Below are positions 50,702 through 50,791 of a stretch of 50,791 nucleotides of DNA, in pieces. Under the pieces are notes generated by a model. That model was not told the DNA's origin and did no database searches. It was given only the letters and a program-made list of their open reading frames with translations. Made by a program: the position numbers and the translations under genes. The stretch lies in the NCBI GenBank assembly GCA_017397925.1, contig JAFQHO010000038.1, positions 1 to 50,791 of the forward strand, in the 5' to 3' direction. Source of the stretch: Ruminococcus sp. GTDB taxonomy: Bacteria; Bacillota; Clostridia; Oscillospirales; Ruminococcaceae. Positions within the stretch are counted from its first letter, which is position 1. Each line of letters begins with the position of its first letter.

Positions 50702-50791
50702 GAGCGTGTCGAAAAACTATAATAGCCTAATTAAGATGGGATTCCAAAGGGCACTGTCCTTTGGCGGAGTCCAGAGGCAGAGCCTCTGGCA
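50702..50791 (+). mobile_element. second copy of the MITE-like element, cut by the right edge
   Basis: Bases 50702-50777 match 27831-27906 with three mismatches. Then CAGA replaces a 64-base segment of the other copy (27907-27970), and GCCTCTGGCA (50782-50791) rejoins it at 27971-27980. TGTCGAAAAA, the terminal repeat, is at 50707-50716. The element continues past the window. Confidence 0.8.

Overview
The window looks like chromosome from a cellulolytic Ruminococcus-type Firmicute (Oscillospiraceae). It has dockerin modules on a GH5 cellulase and on an expansin, two BspA-like leucine-rich-repeat surface proteins, WTA-type export genes, a small SRP RNA next to dnaX, strong GGAGG ribosome sites and classic TTGACA/TATAAT promoters. 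No species name can be fixed from the sequence alone.

Layout. (1) 1-2580, minus strand: an accessory module that looks like a type VII secretion (ESX/LXG) toxin locus. A coiled-coil protein comes first, then two small AT-rich unknowns, then the N-terminal part of a large toxin that runs off the left edge. (2) 2768-6701, minus: response regulator, sensor kinase and membrane-anchored HtrA protease, a CssRS/HtrA-like envelope stress set. A tandem 11-bp repeat lies upstream of its promoter. (3) 6865-10673, minus: a TPR-like protein and an 823-residue Pro/Ala-rich repeat protein with a long leader. (4) 10878-27637, plus: a glycosyltransferase and a WG-like protein, then an unusual purine cluster. 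It holds purE, a purF-like gene without the glutaminase cysteine, purM, purN, a PurO-type IMP cyclohydrolase, a stand-alone AICAR transformylase and purD. Between these genes lie a dockerin-expansin, two small membrane proteins, four lipoproteins and an Imm51-like immunity protein. (5) 27638-28334: dispersed palindromic and MITE-like repeats. (6) 28335-35390, plus: a short remnant prophage structural cassette (terminases, portal, broken capsid gene, protease, connector and tail genes) ending in a feoA-like gene. (7) 35452-36936, minus: a lipoprotein. (8) 37187-40853, plus: CDP-glycerol transferase, TagG-like and TagH-like ABC exporter genes, and a CPCC zinc-ribbon protein. (9) 40859-44457, minus: two LRR surface proteins. 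(10) 44542-47458, plus: ffs, dnaX, ybaB and recR. (11) 47512-50664, plus: a three-hairpin repeat element, a dockerin-bearing GH5 cellulase and a U32-like protein, followed at the right edge by a second copy of the MITE-like repeat.

How it fits together. The purine genes here cover PurF-like, PurD, PurN, PurM, PurE, AICAR transformylase and IMP cyclohydrolase steps; purL/Q/S, purK, purC and purB are not in the window. The last two steps are split between two proteins instead of one bifunctional PurH. The expansin and GH5 enzyme would both dock onto a cellulosome scaffoldin encoded elsewhere. The phage cassette lacks integrase, lysis, tape-measure and replication genes and its capsid gene is broken, so it cannot make particles by itself.

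The observations I rate highest are the glutaminase-dead PurF paralogue in a pur cluster, the PurO/AICAR transformylase pair, the dockerin-expansin, the capsid gene deletion/frameshift, and several families of palindromic repeats shared between distant intergenic regions. All family assignments are from reading the proteins; no database search was run.
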